Shown here: positions 10,533 through 21,859 of the stretch, piece by piece
Numbering within the stretch: the stretch's first letter is position 1
How the letters are laid out: each line of letters begins with the position of its first letter
From: Dipteris shenzhenensis
Lineage: Eukaryota > Polypodiophyta > Polypodiopsida > Gleicheniales
Reading direction: 5' to 3' (one strand)
Assembly: GCA_047967505.1 (NCBI GenBank)
Contig: CM106541.1
Length of the DNA: 64,000 nucleotides
The notes under the pieces: generated by a model
The model's database searches: none
Told to the model about the DNA's origin: nothing
The model's input: only the letters and a program-made list of their open reading frames with translations
Position numbers and translations under genes: made by a program

Positions 10533-13500
10533 CTCCCCATGCAAGAGCTCTCCCATGACCCCTTGATATGTCAGAGCAACCATGCGTAGCGTAGCAAATG
10601 TGGGACACAGTAAATGTTGGTCCAGCATTTGCATATAAAGTGAGATTTTATCCCGCCTACGATGAATTTCAAGAAAGAAGGCAAAAAGCACTTCATCTTC
10701 AGGCCAATGCTCAACCTGCAACTGAGTACGATCATGTAACAAAACATAGAATGGTAAGCGACATTTGGTCTCATCCACTAAAGTCCTGATCACCTCCAAG
10801 CAGCTGTAAAGCCATGCAGTGGAATCCCCCTGCAATCGCTTGGCTTTACAAATCTTCCCTTCCTCCCCCATATTTGAGTCCAATGCATCCCATGTGTGTA
10901 GCCACTGGACCATTTGGCACAAAATTTCCATACAAGTCACAGGCCGCAGGTCAGCCTCGCTTGCAATCAAAATTACTTTACAAACAAGTTGCCGAAGCCA
11001 AGCTGCCACTTTGTAACCTTCTGACGATCCTGAACCTTTAGTAATGGCCACATTCACGCCAGAAGATGGATCAGGACCTTTCACAGGTGACTGACTCACG
11101 GAAGGGTCAATTACTGAATACGTCGGAGAGCCTATGATTGCTGAAGTTGGAGAAGCAGGAGCTGGTGTAGAAACTTGAGCCACTGCCATTGTGGATGTAA
11201 TTAAACCAGGCACTGAAACAACAGGCAATGAAACGGCCGTAGACTGCACATGACTAGATTGGACATTTGACTCTGCTGTGGATGCAGCTTGCAACAGCAT
11301 CGGCACAAAAGAATCCCAATTTAACAAATTCAATCTTGAGAAAGTATGGAGGGCAAACAAAAGAAATTCAGCCTGCATCATGTGGCCACTACAACTAGCA
11401 AGCAGCAAGGCAAGAGTTGATTCGGCAACCGTTCGCAGCTGCTCTTGGTCCTGCAAACAAGATCATCGAAATAAGATAACAGCACTCTTAACTTTTGCTC
11501 GTTATTGAATTTGCATACTACCAGTATTTTCAGAAAAGTCATCGATAGCTCTAACGCCATTTAGAAAACTGACACAAATCCCCCCCCAAAAATCTGTGCT
11601 AAAGCCAATCGCTGCATTTCCTTAAAGATTTTGGCAACAGATTTCAATTTGAAATGTTTCAACACACTTCATAACACTGCAGAAAAAATGTTCCATTAAT
11701 GTGCAGATTGGTGTAGACAAGCACTTGCTACAGACAGAATTTTCGCACAAGAAACAATTCAAAAATCAGTAAGAAGCTTGGGTGCCCACAGGCTGTGGGC
11801 CAGAAGAAATGACTTTCTTTCGTAAAAGAACATCTACATGGAATGGAGCCTGTCAAGAGCCAAGACCGAATATCCATGTTCCTCTTAGAGAATCAAAAAT
11901 CGAGAATATGAGAAGAAAATGTCAAGAACTCGCAAGTCATGTCCTTGGTACAAAGCACTACTTTGTAATCTCTGCTTTAAGAGGCATGTACAACATAGTT
12001 GCATATAGTCCTACTTTGCTTCCTAAAATCTTAGAATAATCCCAGCTAATAGAGGGTCAGGTTGCCAACAATTACAGCTGCACCCATATAACCCAATGTT
12101 AACAGTTAAACTGTATGATAACAAAATTCTACCGAACTCCTAAGGACTCCTGATCAACAAAAAAAGAAAGGACTCCTAATCCCTGAGAGGATGCCTGGAC
12201 GGTACTGGCTATGAAGAAGTAATTTTGGCAATTCTCAGATCGACAAACAACCACTTTCCCTAATCCTCTTGCACTTGGGTAGTCATTTCCTTCGCTGATC
12301 TTCATACACTGTTAACAGTAAGAGGGGAAGATTGGCCAATTACTATGCTTATAGACACAAAGATACTTGAAGTGATATCCCTCCCTAGTTTGAATCCTGG
12401 TTGCATATGAAATAGAACATTCAACAGACTTTACCAAGGGAATTGACCTTCTAGGAATCCACATCTTCTACCTTATTTGCCATTCTGCACACCTCGAGGA
12501 GGTAATACAAGGCCATAGAAGTGGACCTCAATAAGGGATCTGTACAAACTGACACTCCATAAAGAGGGAACAGTAATGGACGTTCATAGGCTACACAATG
12601 CGGAGAACCTACTTACAAAAGTGAAAGATAAGGACTTTGTATAAACCTATAGTACACATGCAGACATATCCACACATCTCCATGCTGAGTTTCTGTCAAA
12701 ACTCAAAAAGGTGAAGGCAGACTCAGTCATGAGACAGGCCAGCACAAGTACGCTGATCAAAAGTGGTCCACATACTCTAACTCGTTACTCGATGCTACAA
12801 CTGCTTATGAATCCAATCTTATTTTATTCTTCTCTCTCCCAAATAAAGACTCTTGATGCAAAAACACTTAGAAAATGTAGCTGATAAAGCAACACGCCAA
12901 TAGAGGAATGAAAGCAATACTTGAAAAAATGCCATTCGACAAAAAAACGAGGCTTATCTAAACCTTTATTTGTAATATATTCATACTCAAATAAACATAG
13001 AATGGAATAGGCTAGTCTCCCACGTTTTGAAATCTTTCCCTTGCAATTTGAAACATATTTAATGTGACTCGAGCTATGTCGCTAGCTTCTTTGAGAGGTT
13101 TTCAAGGACGTCTGGTACTGTCAGGACTCAGCTGTACTCTGCATCTTCTTCAAATTGATTATGCTTACCCTGAAGGAATCCATGGTTCTTATTTGTCATC
13201 TCTTTAGTAGGGCAAATGTTCCACGTGTTGTCTTCTCTTTTCATCCCTTTGAAATTGCACAAAGGAGGAAGAAGAGAAAGCAAGACGAGAGAGAGAGAGA
13301 GAGAGGAGATGATGATTATGTTAAAATCGCCTAGAGGCGGAATATGTTTAATGGGACCAAAAGCATGAGATACAAGGGATCGGTAAAATGGGCAATCGAC
13401 CAAATAGACCAATCAACTGGCTACCAGGCTGTGGCCACAGGTGGACCAAGTCCAGGAATTAGGTGTTATTCCAGAAAACGTTTTCTAAGGCAAAATAATC

Positions 13501-14454
13501 ATAGTGAAGCAGAACGGCTTAGGTACCATCTGTTAATCAGACGAACCAGTTACCAAGGACTCAACTACTCTCAAAGATTATGGCGGTTCTGCTAAGCCAC
13601 GTATAGTCTTATTCAGATATGTATCGCCCGTCTGACAAATGATAAAAATGCTCTTGCTGGAAATTTTTCAATGAGAACCTGTTTAAATTGCACTTATAAA
13701 CCAGTAAACACTAATAATACATGTGATTCAAACATTAGCAAAGATTCGTGTATCTTACAGGAAACTGACTTTGCAAGTGCATCAGGTCAATTGCAAACTG
13801 CTCATCCTTGGGCGGTCTTGACTTGCTTGTGGCCATGATACGTTTCCGAACAGTCAACTTTCTGATCGACAGCACATCTTAAGAAATCAGTATTGCATCC
13901 TCACTGATGGAACTGGGCATGTAGACCATACGGTAAATTAAGCTCTCCCCTCGCCTTCCAAAAAAAAAAAGGGAAGAAGAAAACAAATCTACTGTGTGTT
14001 CCAAAAGGTCCGCGGAATGGCGCCCAATGTAGAGAAAGAGACGCTTGGTATTGACACGAGCAAAAAATTGAAAGAGATGATACAAATTTTGTATTGAAAC
14101 CATCAAAACAATGAATTGGATCTTGTGATGAACATCTTCGTATTCTCTTTACAACCAGCACCAAATCTGCTTATACATGTAAGCTTAAGAGTATTACAAA
14201 ATATCCTGAGACACCTGCAGCTTCTTAGAAAAGACAAATACTTACTGCAAATCCTTTCCAGCATCCTCGTGCTTACTGCTCCTTGGACCCTGTAGGTAAT
14301 GTTGAAATTAGAAACATAAAATCTCAATGAAAGCTTTGCAGGATGACAAATGAGTGCCCCTAGATGGAGATTAAGAAATGAGTACCCCTAGATAGAGATT
14401 GAATAAATCTTGAACAGCAGTTCTCAACGGCACTCCCCTCGCATTGGCGTCCAT
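10533..14454 (-). CDS. MED23: Mediator subunit 23 (MED23), first four coding exons
   Basis: MED23 is a tail-module subunit of Mediator, the nuclear complex linking transcription factors to RNA polymerase II. Four minus-strand exons join in frame: exon 1 14454-14386 (ATG start; ends DLFNLYLG), exon 2 14289-14246, exon 3 13861-13759 (ends PPKDEQFAIDLMHLQSQFP) and exon 4 11450-10533 (starts DQEQLRTVAESTLALLLASC). Sum 1134 bases, 378 residues. Junctions have GT donors (exons 2 and 4 GTAAGT, exon 3 GTAAGA, exon 1 weaker GTACTC) and AG acceptors; phases are 0, 2, 0. I recognise the family from DLFNLYLG, the LQSQF-(N/P)D-x-EQLRT block, AEFLLFALHTF, LHTWDALD and EIHRRRD...MLDQHLLCP, as in Arabidopsis MED23. 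An in-frame TAG precedes the ATG. Plant MED23 is about 1,600 residues, so roughly three quarters are missing: exons lie outside the window, beyond TE-filled introns, or the gene is cut off. No stop interrupts the exons. Confidence 0.9.
11451..13758 (-). other. Intron 3 of MED23
   Basis: A 2.3-kb intron between GTAAGA at 13758 and TTGTTTGCAG at 11451. It contains no recognisable transposon coding sequence, a short GA run near 13288-13306, and AT-rich sequence with many stops in all frames. Open frames inside it (for example around 11.8-12.0 kb plus) have no supporting motif and are taken as chance. Confidence 0.7.
14348..14403. repeat. 28-bp tandem duplication across the MED23 exon 1 donor site
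   Basis: Two adjacent 28-base units (14348-14375 and 14376-14403) differ at a few positions. Each contains the CTAGGGG block that forms the exon 1/intron 1 border on the minus strand. The unit nearer the start codon gives GGG|GTACTC, used in the exon model; the other gives GGG|GCACTC, a GC-type donor. Splicing at the distal copy would include an in-frame TAA, so only the proximal site keeps the gene open. Confidence 0.65.
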
Positions 14455-15280
14455 ATTGTCAAATATCGCCTATGGAGTCAAGACTAGGTTGAAGTTCTTC
14501 CTAATCTGGTCAAAGTAAACATAGAGGAACCCGAAATTAACCAGTCCCAGAATTTCCCGATGGTTAGAGCGTTTCGTGCAGCTCACGGAAGCCCGGGAGA
14601 CACTTAATCCTCAGGTTCGTCAACTTATGTGTGCTTCACTGCTTTCCAATGCTTTTGTTCTGCGCACAAATTTCGATCATTTATGTACCCATAAAATTTT
14701 GCGATCGAGCTAGTAGGCTGGGTTGTTTCAGGTTAAGAAGCATTGTCTTCGTTTCGATTAAAAATTCCGAATTCTTAAAAGCGAGTTTCATGACAACCCA
14801 TGATGGAGCACACAACACTGCACCGGACAAACCGTTGTACGACCCAAAATTTGACAAATGAGAGCAGCATTGTTCACAAGCTCGTCCAAAATGAGCTTTT
14901 GGAGAAGGAAGAATTTACAGCTACAGTGCAAACCTGGACTTGGAAGCCTCGATTACTTACTATTTCTCTCAGAAAAACTCCTCTCTGCAGCGAGGGACGT
15001 GTCCTGAATTTGTCCTGACTACTGGATCCTACGCTTTGTATTTTGCCCCGCCCCCATTGGTGCGAGTCCACTTGGATGTTTTCTTTCGAAACAATACATA
15101 AACTAGGCAGCCTTTCCATCATGGCTCTAACTCCAATACAAGTGGCTTAAGGAGAGCTCACAAAAGGTTGCTTTTCTTATAATCACGACACATGACTTAA
15201 CAAGGGCTTAGAAAAGGAAAACTTCCTTCTAGGCTGCCTACCGTAACAAGGTGAATTTATTTCAATGGGCCTGTCTAGTT
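14455..15280. other. Region upstream of MED23, presumed promoter; no gene
   Basis: This stretch separates the MED23 start codon from the Helitron remnant. It would hold the MED23 promoter and 5' leader, but no TATA box at a convincing distance was found. Short open frames on both strands lack family motifs. A tRNA-like A-box stretch near 14560 was considered and rejected. Confidence 0.45.
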
Positions 15281-15289
15281 TGGTAGTGT

Positions 15290-16290
15290 GCGGTTTTTCA
15301 TGATGATTGTAATGACGCCTAGAGTAGCGAGTGGTCTGACTTGTATATGAAGTTGTCCCTCTCTTATTGATAAATGTTATTGCTGTTGGTCCAAATGTGG
15401 TCAACTCTGAATCCGTAGATTGTTGCTAGTCTTGTGATGCTTTGGTGCATGTATGATGTGCCATAAGTCTTTTCGTTGTGCGATCGCTACGGAATTGGGT
15501 GTTGTAGTCCATGTTGAAGTCCCCAACTACGTACGTTGGCACTGTGTTGTAGTAAATGTTGAAGATTTTGAAGCAGTGCCATTTTTGGGGTGTTTGGTGG
15601 TCTGTACAAGTTTATGACTTCGAATAGTATATGGTTTATGTCTTTGAGTATGGTAAGTAGACATTGAGAACCGGCATCACAAGTTTGTCACAAGTTCGTT
15701 GTTGGTAGAGAAAGTGGATATCATTTTTATAGTATGTGGCTATTCTGACGCCGTCATGTATGTGAATGACTTGGAATCTTGGGAGGAACGAACGGTGTGT
15801 GATGGGTTTGTTCGCGTCTCTTGGAAGTACCCTTGCGCTGAGAACGCTCTCAAAACAGACGATGTCTTCGACATGTGAAGGCAAGGACCTGGTGTTGAGA
15901 GATTGTAATGTTTTTATTGTGGTTGCATCTGTTGCGAGGTTCCTCTACCATCTCCAAGTTGACATGAGTCAAAGACATTGAGAACCGACATCGCAAGCTC
16001 GTTTTGTTGGTAGAGAAGGTGGATAAATAGGATGTGGCTATTCTAGCACCGTCATGTATGTGAATGGCTTGGAATCCTGGCAAAGGAATGGTGTGTGATG
16101 GGTTTGTGCGTGTCTCTTGGAGGCATAGTACCCTTGCCCTGAGAGCACTCTCGGAACAGACAATGTCTTCGACATGTGAAGGCAAGGACCTGGCGTTGAG
16201 AGATTGTAATGTTTTCATTATGGCTGCATCTATTGCGAGGTTCATCTCTACCATCTCCGAGTTGACATGAGTCGAGTGAGTTCTTGTTGG
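15290..16290 (-). pseudogene. Helentron-type EEP endonuclease domain with internal duplication
   Basis: Minus strand. First block: LNARSLPSHVEDIVCSES then RARVLCLQETR (about 16215-16110), carrying the metal-binding glutamate of the QE motif, followed by GFQAIHIHDGARIATSY. After the duplicated unit comes INLYRPPNTPKM (about 15595), then PTYVVGDFNMDYNT (15542-15500, the GDFN motif), and IYKSDHSLL near 15340-15320 (the final SDH motif). QE, GDFN and SDH in this order define an exonuclease-endonuclease-phosphatase fold, which nicks DNA. Several frameshifts separate the blocks. It follows the helicase end directly on the same strand, arguing for one element rather than a LINE insertion. Confidence 0.7.
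15650..16270. repeat. ~310-bp tandem duplication inside the endonuclease region
   Basis: Two direct copies (about 15650-15966 and 15967-16270) share ACATTGAGAACCG, ATGTCTTCGACATGTGAAGG, AGAGATTGTAATGTTTT and TTGACATGAGTC at corresponding places, with moderate divergence. Each encodes the SHVEDIVC...RARVL...IHIHDG block on the minus strand, so the first half of the nuclease is repeated. The distal unit has extra frameshifts. The duplication occurred after insertion or inside the source copy. Confidence 0.8.
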
Positions 16291-16900
16291 ACGAGTGGGT
16301 CCAATCCAGCTTTGAAAGTAGGAAAAGGTTTTTGGTTCACGGATGCATGACAAAACAGTGTAAACCAGTCCATGCGCTCTGATATTTGAAGGGTCAAATG
16401 CGAGCAATTCCATTGTCAACCCTTGCGAGCGATGTACAATCCTTGTAGCAGTAGGCTGAATAGGGAATTGTTTGCACTACACAGTGTTGAAGTGGTTGTT
16501 ACCAATTTGGAACTCTCATGTGACCCGCAAGATGAGTGTCCAGTTATGGGAGGTGCATGTTGTGTATAGATTCCTATTTTCCAAACATCTTTGAATGCCT
16601 GTGGTATGGTAGCAAAATTCAATCCAAAGTACGAACGGCTTTATTTCCATGTTATTGTCTTTGAAGATACCTTCAGTGCCATTCACTATCCCTTCACGTA
16701 TGTTCAAGTTTCCGGAGCAGATCTCAACTATCATTCTTGGCTTAAAGTGTAGTTCCTAGCGCAACCCATCTATTTTCCTTGGGTCTAGCGAGATCTTTAT
16801 GGTTTTACCACAAGCTCTATGCCTCGTATCCTTCGCTTTAATTGTGTTAGGCTTTGACTCCAGCATCTTGAAGACGTAGTCATTGTGTCAGTGTTTGGAG
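16290..16900 (-). pseudogene. PIF1-type helicase of the Helitron, C-terminal part only
   Basis: The minus strand reads TIKAKDTRHRACGKTIKISLDP, then MIVEICSGNLNIREGIVNGTEGIF (about 16735-16665), and finally AFDPSNIRAHGLVYTVLSCIREPKTF (about 16400-16325). NLNIREGIVNGTxG matches the late helicase motif (N-x-L/I-x-x-G-x-V-N-G) and GLVYTVLSCIR matches the last motif (A-Y-V-A-L-S-R-V-R in other PIF1 proteins). The ATP-binding Walker A and motifs II-III expected upstream are not present between 17.0 and 16.9 kb, so a large internal deletion removed them. Confidence 0.7.
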
Positions 16901-17595
16901 TCATTTGTGTAGAAAAGGTGTGGCATTGTATGTTTACTATGTGTTTTTTGTTGAGGTCTTCCAAATTTGCACCTTATTGTGATGCAAGTCTGATTTTGTT
17001 TAGTAAATTGAGGAAACCTGCATTGCGTAGTTGCTTTCAATGATGTCTAGGTGGAACTCATACTTGTTGTGCCATGTGGGAAAGTTATCAGTCATGTGTT
17101 CCACTGATTTTAAATGGCAAGTACAATAGGCAAAGCTCCCTGTAGTAGTTCTCAGGATCTTTGGTCTTGTTGTAATTGTTGTATCATATAACCTTGATGC
17201 GGCGTTTCCTAGGACATTGCTAGCTGTCCGGAATTGTTCTCTGGCTTGCAAAAGTTGCCAGGCAGAGATTGTCATAAGCATTGCTCTAGTGCATGTATTT
17301 TGTGACAATTTCATCAAACAAAATATCAATGCTACTTGGGTCAAGCTTCTCTAATTGGTATCACCTTTTTAGCAAGAGTGTTTGTTCATGTGTTGGGCTT
17401 GTGTTGACATAGTATAAACCTTTGCTCGTCGCGCTTGTCAAAGGTAGTGATAAGCATAAGTACGCCGCATGTTGTGCATTGATGTGTATGTAGTATTGTG
17501 TTTCCAACCTTGCACATGCGCTCATTTACCGGGGATTTGTCTTGAATGCTCGTCATGATAGCATTCTGAACAATGTCGCTAGTCTCTTTATCTAT

Positions 17596-19560
17596 TTTCA
17601 TCTTATAGGATGTGCAGTATATGATGCGCCATGCAGGTTTAAGACAAACTGGATGTCCGTGTTAGCGTGCCAAAGTTTTAAAGTAGCTTGATTAAAGTTG
17701 TTAGTATGTATGTCCTTTGCCTTTCACCACAAAAGGATTGACGGCTGTGAGACTGAGCTTCATAGCGTGTCAATGTACTTGTCCTATGACAACCCTACTT
17801 GCTCGAAGAATGCCTCAAAATCGAGTGTCAGTGTAGCTTCTTCAACCAAGGCCTTAGTAATCTCTTTGCGCCTCCGCTTGTGGCCACTCAACTCGACACC
17901 ATCTAGTAGTGGGAGTAGAACTTGTGTTTTTATCTCGAGGGGTGCGGGAAACCGAATTTGCATGTGCCACCCCTTTTTCAGCAAGTTTTCCTATGCTTAT
18001 GAACTTGTCTCTCATTCTTAGGAAGTTCAAAAAGGGCCAGGTCCGTTGTGATGTACTAGTCGACATATGTTGCAATGGTCTGATTATCAGCGGAACCGAA
18101 AATAGGCACTCCCTCGCACCAAAACAAACCATGATCATGTTGGCTTCCTCTGTTTTGGAACTCCGTCATGAAGAAGTAATCAAGAATATGCCTTAATATA
18201 GTATCATCCTATTTCAACAACGCCTTGAGAGCTTGGAATTTATGAACACAGTAGCACACTATTGTTATGAAATCATAGCGAATCATGTTGTGGATTTCCT
18301 TTTGAGTGAGTGCTTGGGGCCCTTGGCCTTGTAGTTGTTGGAGAGAGTGCAAGCATTTGATGAGGGGGGGTTGCCATAGTCTCTTAGCTACTAAGAATGT
18401 AACAAAGAATGTTGGTGGGCCACTTTGCCTCACCATCGCGAAAAGGTTCTTCTTTAGATGTTGCTTACAATCTGTCGATGTACGTAAGGATGTGAAGTCA
18501 TAGTACCCAACCTTAGATTGCAATAATTTTTCAATGTTTGTGTCTAAGACTGCGTCCTTTTCTTGCAATGTCTTCCCTTTGAGCTAGACCTTTCACATTC
18601 ACACCCACCTTGATGATAGGACTTGATGAACTAGGACCTTCATTGTCTTGAAGAAGAGATTCTCTGTGGAGGTAGCGAAGCATCTGTCCGCATTCATTAA
18701 TTCTCATTTCGTGATCTCCTGGTAAGTTGTTCATTTGATGCATGTGGGTGCCCAAAGAATAACATAGGGAATGCCATCTCGTCACAAATCTTATCTCTAA
18801 ATATGCTCCAAGAGGGGAAATCCCTTAGATGGAGCAACAACAATTGGACGGTCTTCAAAGTCAACAACTTGCTAGCTTGTATATATGCCATGGAGGAGAG
18901 TGTCCGTCCCAATGTTTTCATTTGGTCCTAGCTGGTTATCTGAGGTTAAGATCTCCCTATTCAATGTTGCATCTCAATGTTTTCATTTGTCCTGACTAGT
19001 TATTAGAGGTTAAGATCTCCCTCTTAAATGTTGCATCCCTTTGTGTCTCTCAATGTTGCATCTCTCTTTTATATGCAAGCCTTGTCATTGTAGGGCAAAC
19101 CAGACCAATGATGTAGTTGTGTTCGTACTACAGTCGTCGCTTGATTGCCACCAGCACTATGGCATTTTAGGATAGGAAATGTGGCAATGTACGTTGCACT
19201 CTATCTGTGTCTGCAAAAATGTTCACGACACTCCCATGTAAGCCAAATTGGCCTTTGTATGTTAGTTCCGTGATTTGTGCGAAGGGTATCCTTAATGCCA
19301 CTAACCGTTCTTCCACCTATTTAGAAGAGATGTGTATGTAGCTTTCATATAAAAGTTCATGATGTCCGTGTAGAATTTTGGAAGCTTAGCTGGCATACGC
19401 AGCTCAAGTAAATGCAGCACACCTTCGATATGATGTCATGCCCTAGCAGAAGGAGGTACACTACTCAACTTCAAGGAGAACATCAAAGCTCGACAACATG
19501 CGCATGGGAATGTTGGAGTGTCTTCTACTTTTTCCTTGTAAAAGGCTCGCAGAGTCTTTG
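17596..19560 (-). pseudogene. Helitron Rep (HUH nuclease) region and N-terminus
   Basis: Minus-strand blocks: LRAFYKEKVEDTPTFPCACC (19.5 kb, Cys pair as in Helitron N-termini), ELRMPAKLPKFYTD (19.4 kb), RDFPSWSIFRDKICDEM then FPMLFFGHP (18.8-18.7 kb), LRTSTDCKQHLKKNLFAMV then GPPTFFVTFLVAKRLW (18.5-18.35 kb), IRYDFITIVCYCVHKFQAL (18.25 kb), AEKGVAHANS (about 17.96 kb), LKLWHANTDIQ (17.68 kb) and YCTSYKMK (17619-17596). Rep cuts and joins single strands during rolling-circle transposition. The Y-x3-Y-x2-K motif is kept, but the second histidine of the HUH site appears as N (HAN instead of HxH), and many frameshifts occur. Confidence 0.68.
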
Positions 19561-20643
19561 TGTCCCACTTTCTACGGCCTGTGTACTGTTGTTCATCGTT
19601 GTGTTGATGTCCCTCTATGAGTGCTCTTGCAATTGTGGCAAGTGCATGTCATTGTTGACATCTTCTATGTTGGCGAAGTGCTAGGCATTCTTGGATGCTT
19701 TTGCCCAGGTTCTGTAAATCTTGTTGCGAATGCTAGGAATGGAATATCATCCATGGCTGTGTTGCTTGTTGTAAAGCGAGGCTACTTTGTTGGCAGATAG
19801 TTCATCATGCTTGGACTAGCTTCGATAAACCATCTTCTCTGGAAGTGGCCATGACGAAGCAATGGCTATTGGCGAGGACCAATCATTCAGAATTGCTGTA
19901 TAATTACGATGTTCATGTTGTGCACCAACTTCAATTGTTTGTATCATGTTGATACCATCATGAAATATGAGTGTAAATTTTGTATCGAATGTTTGAGAGA
20001 ACCGTGCCAAGCAATTGTGAATCAATGCTCTTGAACTTGCGAAGTTTACCAGGAGTTGTGAAACTTTGCGCTATGTTAAGTTTTGAACTGGGGACTTCCC
20101 GAAAGTTGTGCAAAGCATATGTGATGGAGTTCTTGTTCTAGAGGGCGGCCATGAGATGCTTAGATGCAGCATGTTCAGCAATGACTCATATGTATGACTC
20201 TGGAAGAAGACCTCGATGCAATTTAGCACATTGGTCGTAGTTGGAGTGTTATCTATGTTGTCATTATGCTGTTTAAGTCTTTGCATCATGGGGTTAGCTT
20301 GTGTGCTCATTGTTGTTCTGCTACTCCTTTGCATAGTTCCATGCATGATCAGTCGTGGCATTACTAGGGCTCTTGGTGCGGTACATAATGCAACACACTC
20401 TTATTCAACAAAGCTATGGGGACCTATCCAATTCATAAGCATGCAAGAAACAAATATCAGACGAGCAATGTACACGGTGTTGGGGATCCATTAACAACCA
20501 ATAAAGTTCAAATTGTGGGAGTCTTCATTGAAATGCGAGGATATATACAACTGTTAATATCTTCAGCAAGGGGGTAGAGCTTCGTTATTCCAAACCCTAC
20601 AAACTTGCATCAACAAAGAGAGAAAACCATAGAAGCAGTGACC

Positions 20644-21660
20644 TTAAGGGTGTATGCAATAACCCAAGCTGAAGGATGTGGCTTCATCAAGCGTGGCGAT
20701 GAAACCAGAGTTGTTGATGGTGAAATTGCCAGACGGTCGATGATCCATTAACAAGGTCCACATAGCGACAACAATCTGGGTGTAATACTCCATAAACAGG
20801 CAATGTAAGCACAACACCTCATCTGCATGAGAGCCACAAAGCTTGACATCAACATGGGTTCCATTGTGGAGGGCCACACGGCCTTTCATAAAAGAGATAT
20901 AGGTAATCTTCTGTGGAGTGCCACACATGTAGCAAAAAGGCCAAGGGGGATCCTGACTGACACGAGAACCCATGCACGTGTCACATTGGAACTCTACCAA
21001 AGGGCTATTAAGGTCAGTAATATGTAAGACTCCGCTTACCTGCTCACAAACAATAGGTAGTTATGTTTGAAATATGTGGAGAGAACTTGTTGGCATCGAG
21101 CAAAGCCTAATTTTACAGTTGTGGGACTTCTGCAAGGATGGTGAAGTTAAAAATGGCCAACATATGGAAAGCACGCATGAAAGAAATGTTGTTGCCACAT
21201 ACATTACAATCCTGTCATCATCGATGAATTCTTGGATTATATCTGTGAGAGTTGGCCTCCGATCCACCACAAAGGATAACTACAAGGTAAAAGAAAACAA
21301 TGTGAGCTTCTAACGTCCTTTACAAAAAATGTCAAATTTGAAGGCTTACAACTAAAAGATCCATCATCTATAATGATTTGATCGGACGATGGGCCATACA
21401 ACTCTACCTTCACAACTACATATATGATTGTTGCCATAATAGCAGTCAAGGCCACCCTTTTGATCTGCATTAGTTGAGTAGCCCATGGCACATATGCATG
21501 GCACATATGCCCATTGATGGATTTTTCAAGAACAAGCAAACGGGTACCATTGAAAGGTTCAGCTTTCAAACATTGGTTGTTGCATCTGCTTGTAATGACT
21601 GAGGAGCTTCCTCTGATCCTACCATCAGTGAAATTCCATTGACAACAAATACCCAATCAA
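20644..21660 (-). pseudogene. Possible RPA1-like OB-fold fragment upstream of the Helitron
   Basis: The minus-strand frame at 21000-20644 has FQCDTC, 13 residues, then CYMC, followed by a strand-rich stretch and GTHVDVKLCGSHADEVL. CX2C-X13-CX2C followed by a D/H-x-G-like turn and a -A-E/D-x-L- helix resembles the zinc ribbon and OB fold of RPA1 domain C, the single-strand DNA binding subunit of replication protein A. Further upstream on the same strand, LYGPSSDQIIIDDGSF and RRPTLTDIIQEFIDDDRI (21.4-21.2 kb) could be other exons. Plant Helitrons often carry RPA-like genes, and this lies just 5' of Rep on the same strand. Similarity is by pattern only; a captured host fragment is an alternative. 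Confidence 0.4.
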
Positions 21661-21859
21661 GCAAAACAATTACCAATAGACAAAAACAATGTACGCTCTG
21701 GGCAACAGAAAGCATGATGAGCCCTGGCATTAAAATGACACTCACCTCCTTCATAAAGTGCGTCCTTAGAAACATCCTTTCCGGGATAGTGTCTATCCTA
21801 AACATGCCGTGGGCTTGCCAATCAAAAATTGCTACATGTGGCGTGATAACCCACAACGA

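Larger units (their letters stand above)
15290..19700 (-). mobile_element. Helitron with EEP endonuclease (Helentron-like), decayed
   Basis: On the minus strand, in order: N-terminal zinc-like block (TFPCACCRALMF, about 19480-19510), FPMLFFGHP near 18.75 kb, a Rep-domain block SLRTSTDCKQHLKKNLFAMV (18.4-18.5 kb), a decayed HUH site, the two-tyrosine YCTSYKMK (17619-17596), the final part of a PIF1 helicase (16.9-16.3 kb) and an EEP endonuclease (16.29-15.29 kb). Rep plus PIF1 helicase defines rolling-circle Helitrons; an EEP domain after the helicase is the layout of Helentrons. The front half of the helicase (Walker A) is missing. No 5' or 3' terminal sequence or hairpin could be fixed, so the element limits are only the coding limits. 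Confidence 0.72.

Noticed and set aside
14550-14625. tRNA-like stretch (GATGGTTAGAGCG, later GGTTCG)
   Set aside because: A-box and B-box-like words are present and a hairpin forms between them, but no acceptor stem or T-arm pairing can be made and the base before the would-be anticodon is C instead of T.
15290-16290. EEP domain as part of another LINE
   Set aside because: Its sequence (LNARSL...HVEDIV...LCLQETR) and direct continuity after the PIF1 end fit Helentron nucleases better, and no LINE RT follows; still listed as the main alternative to test.
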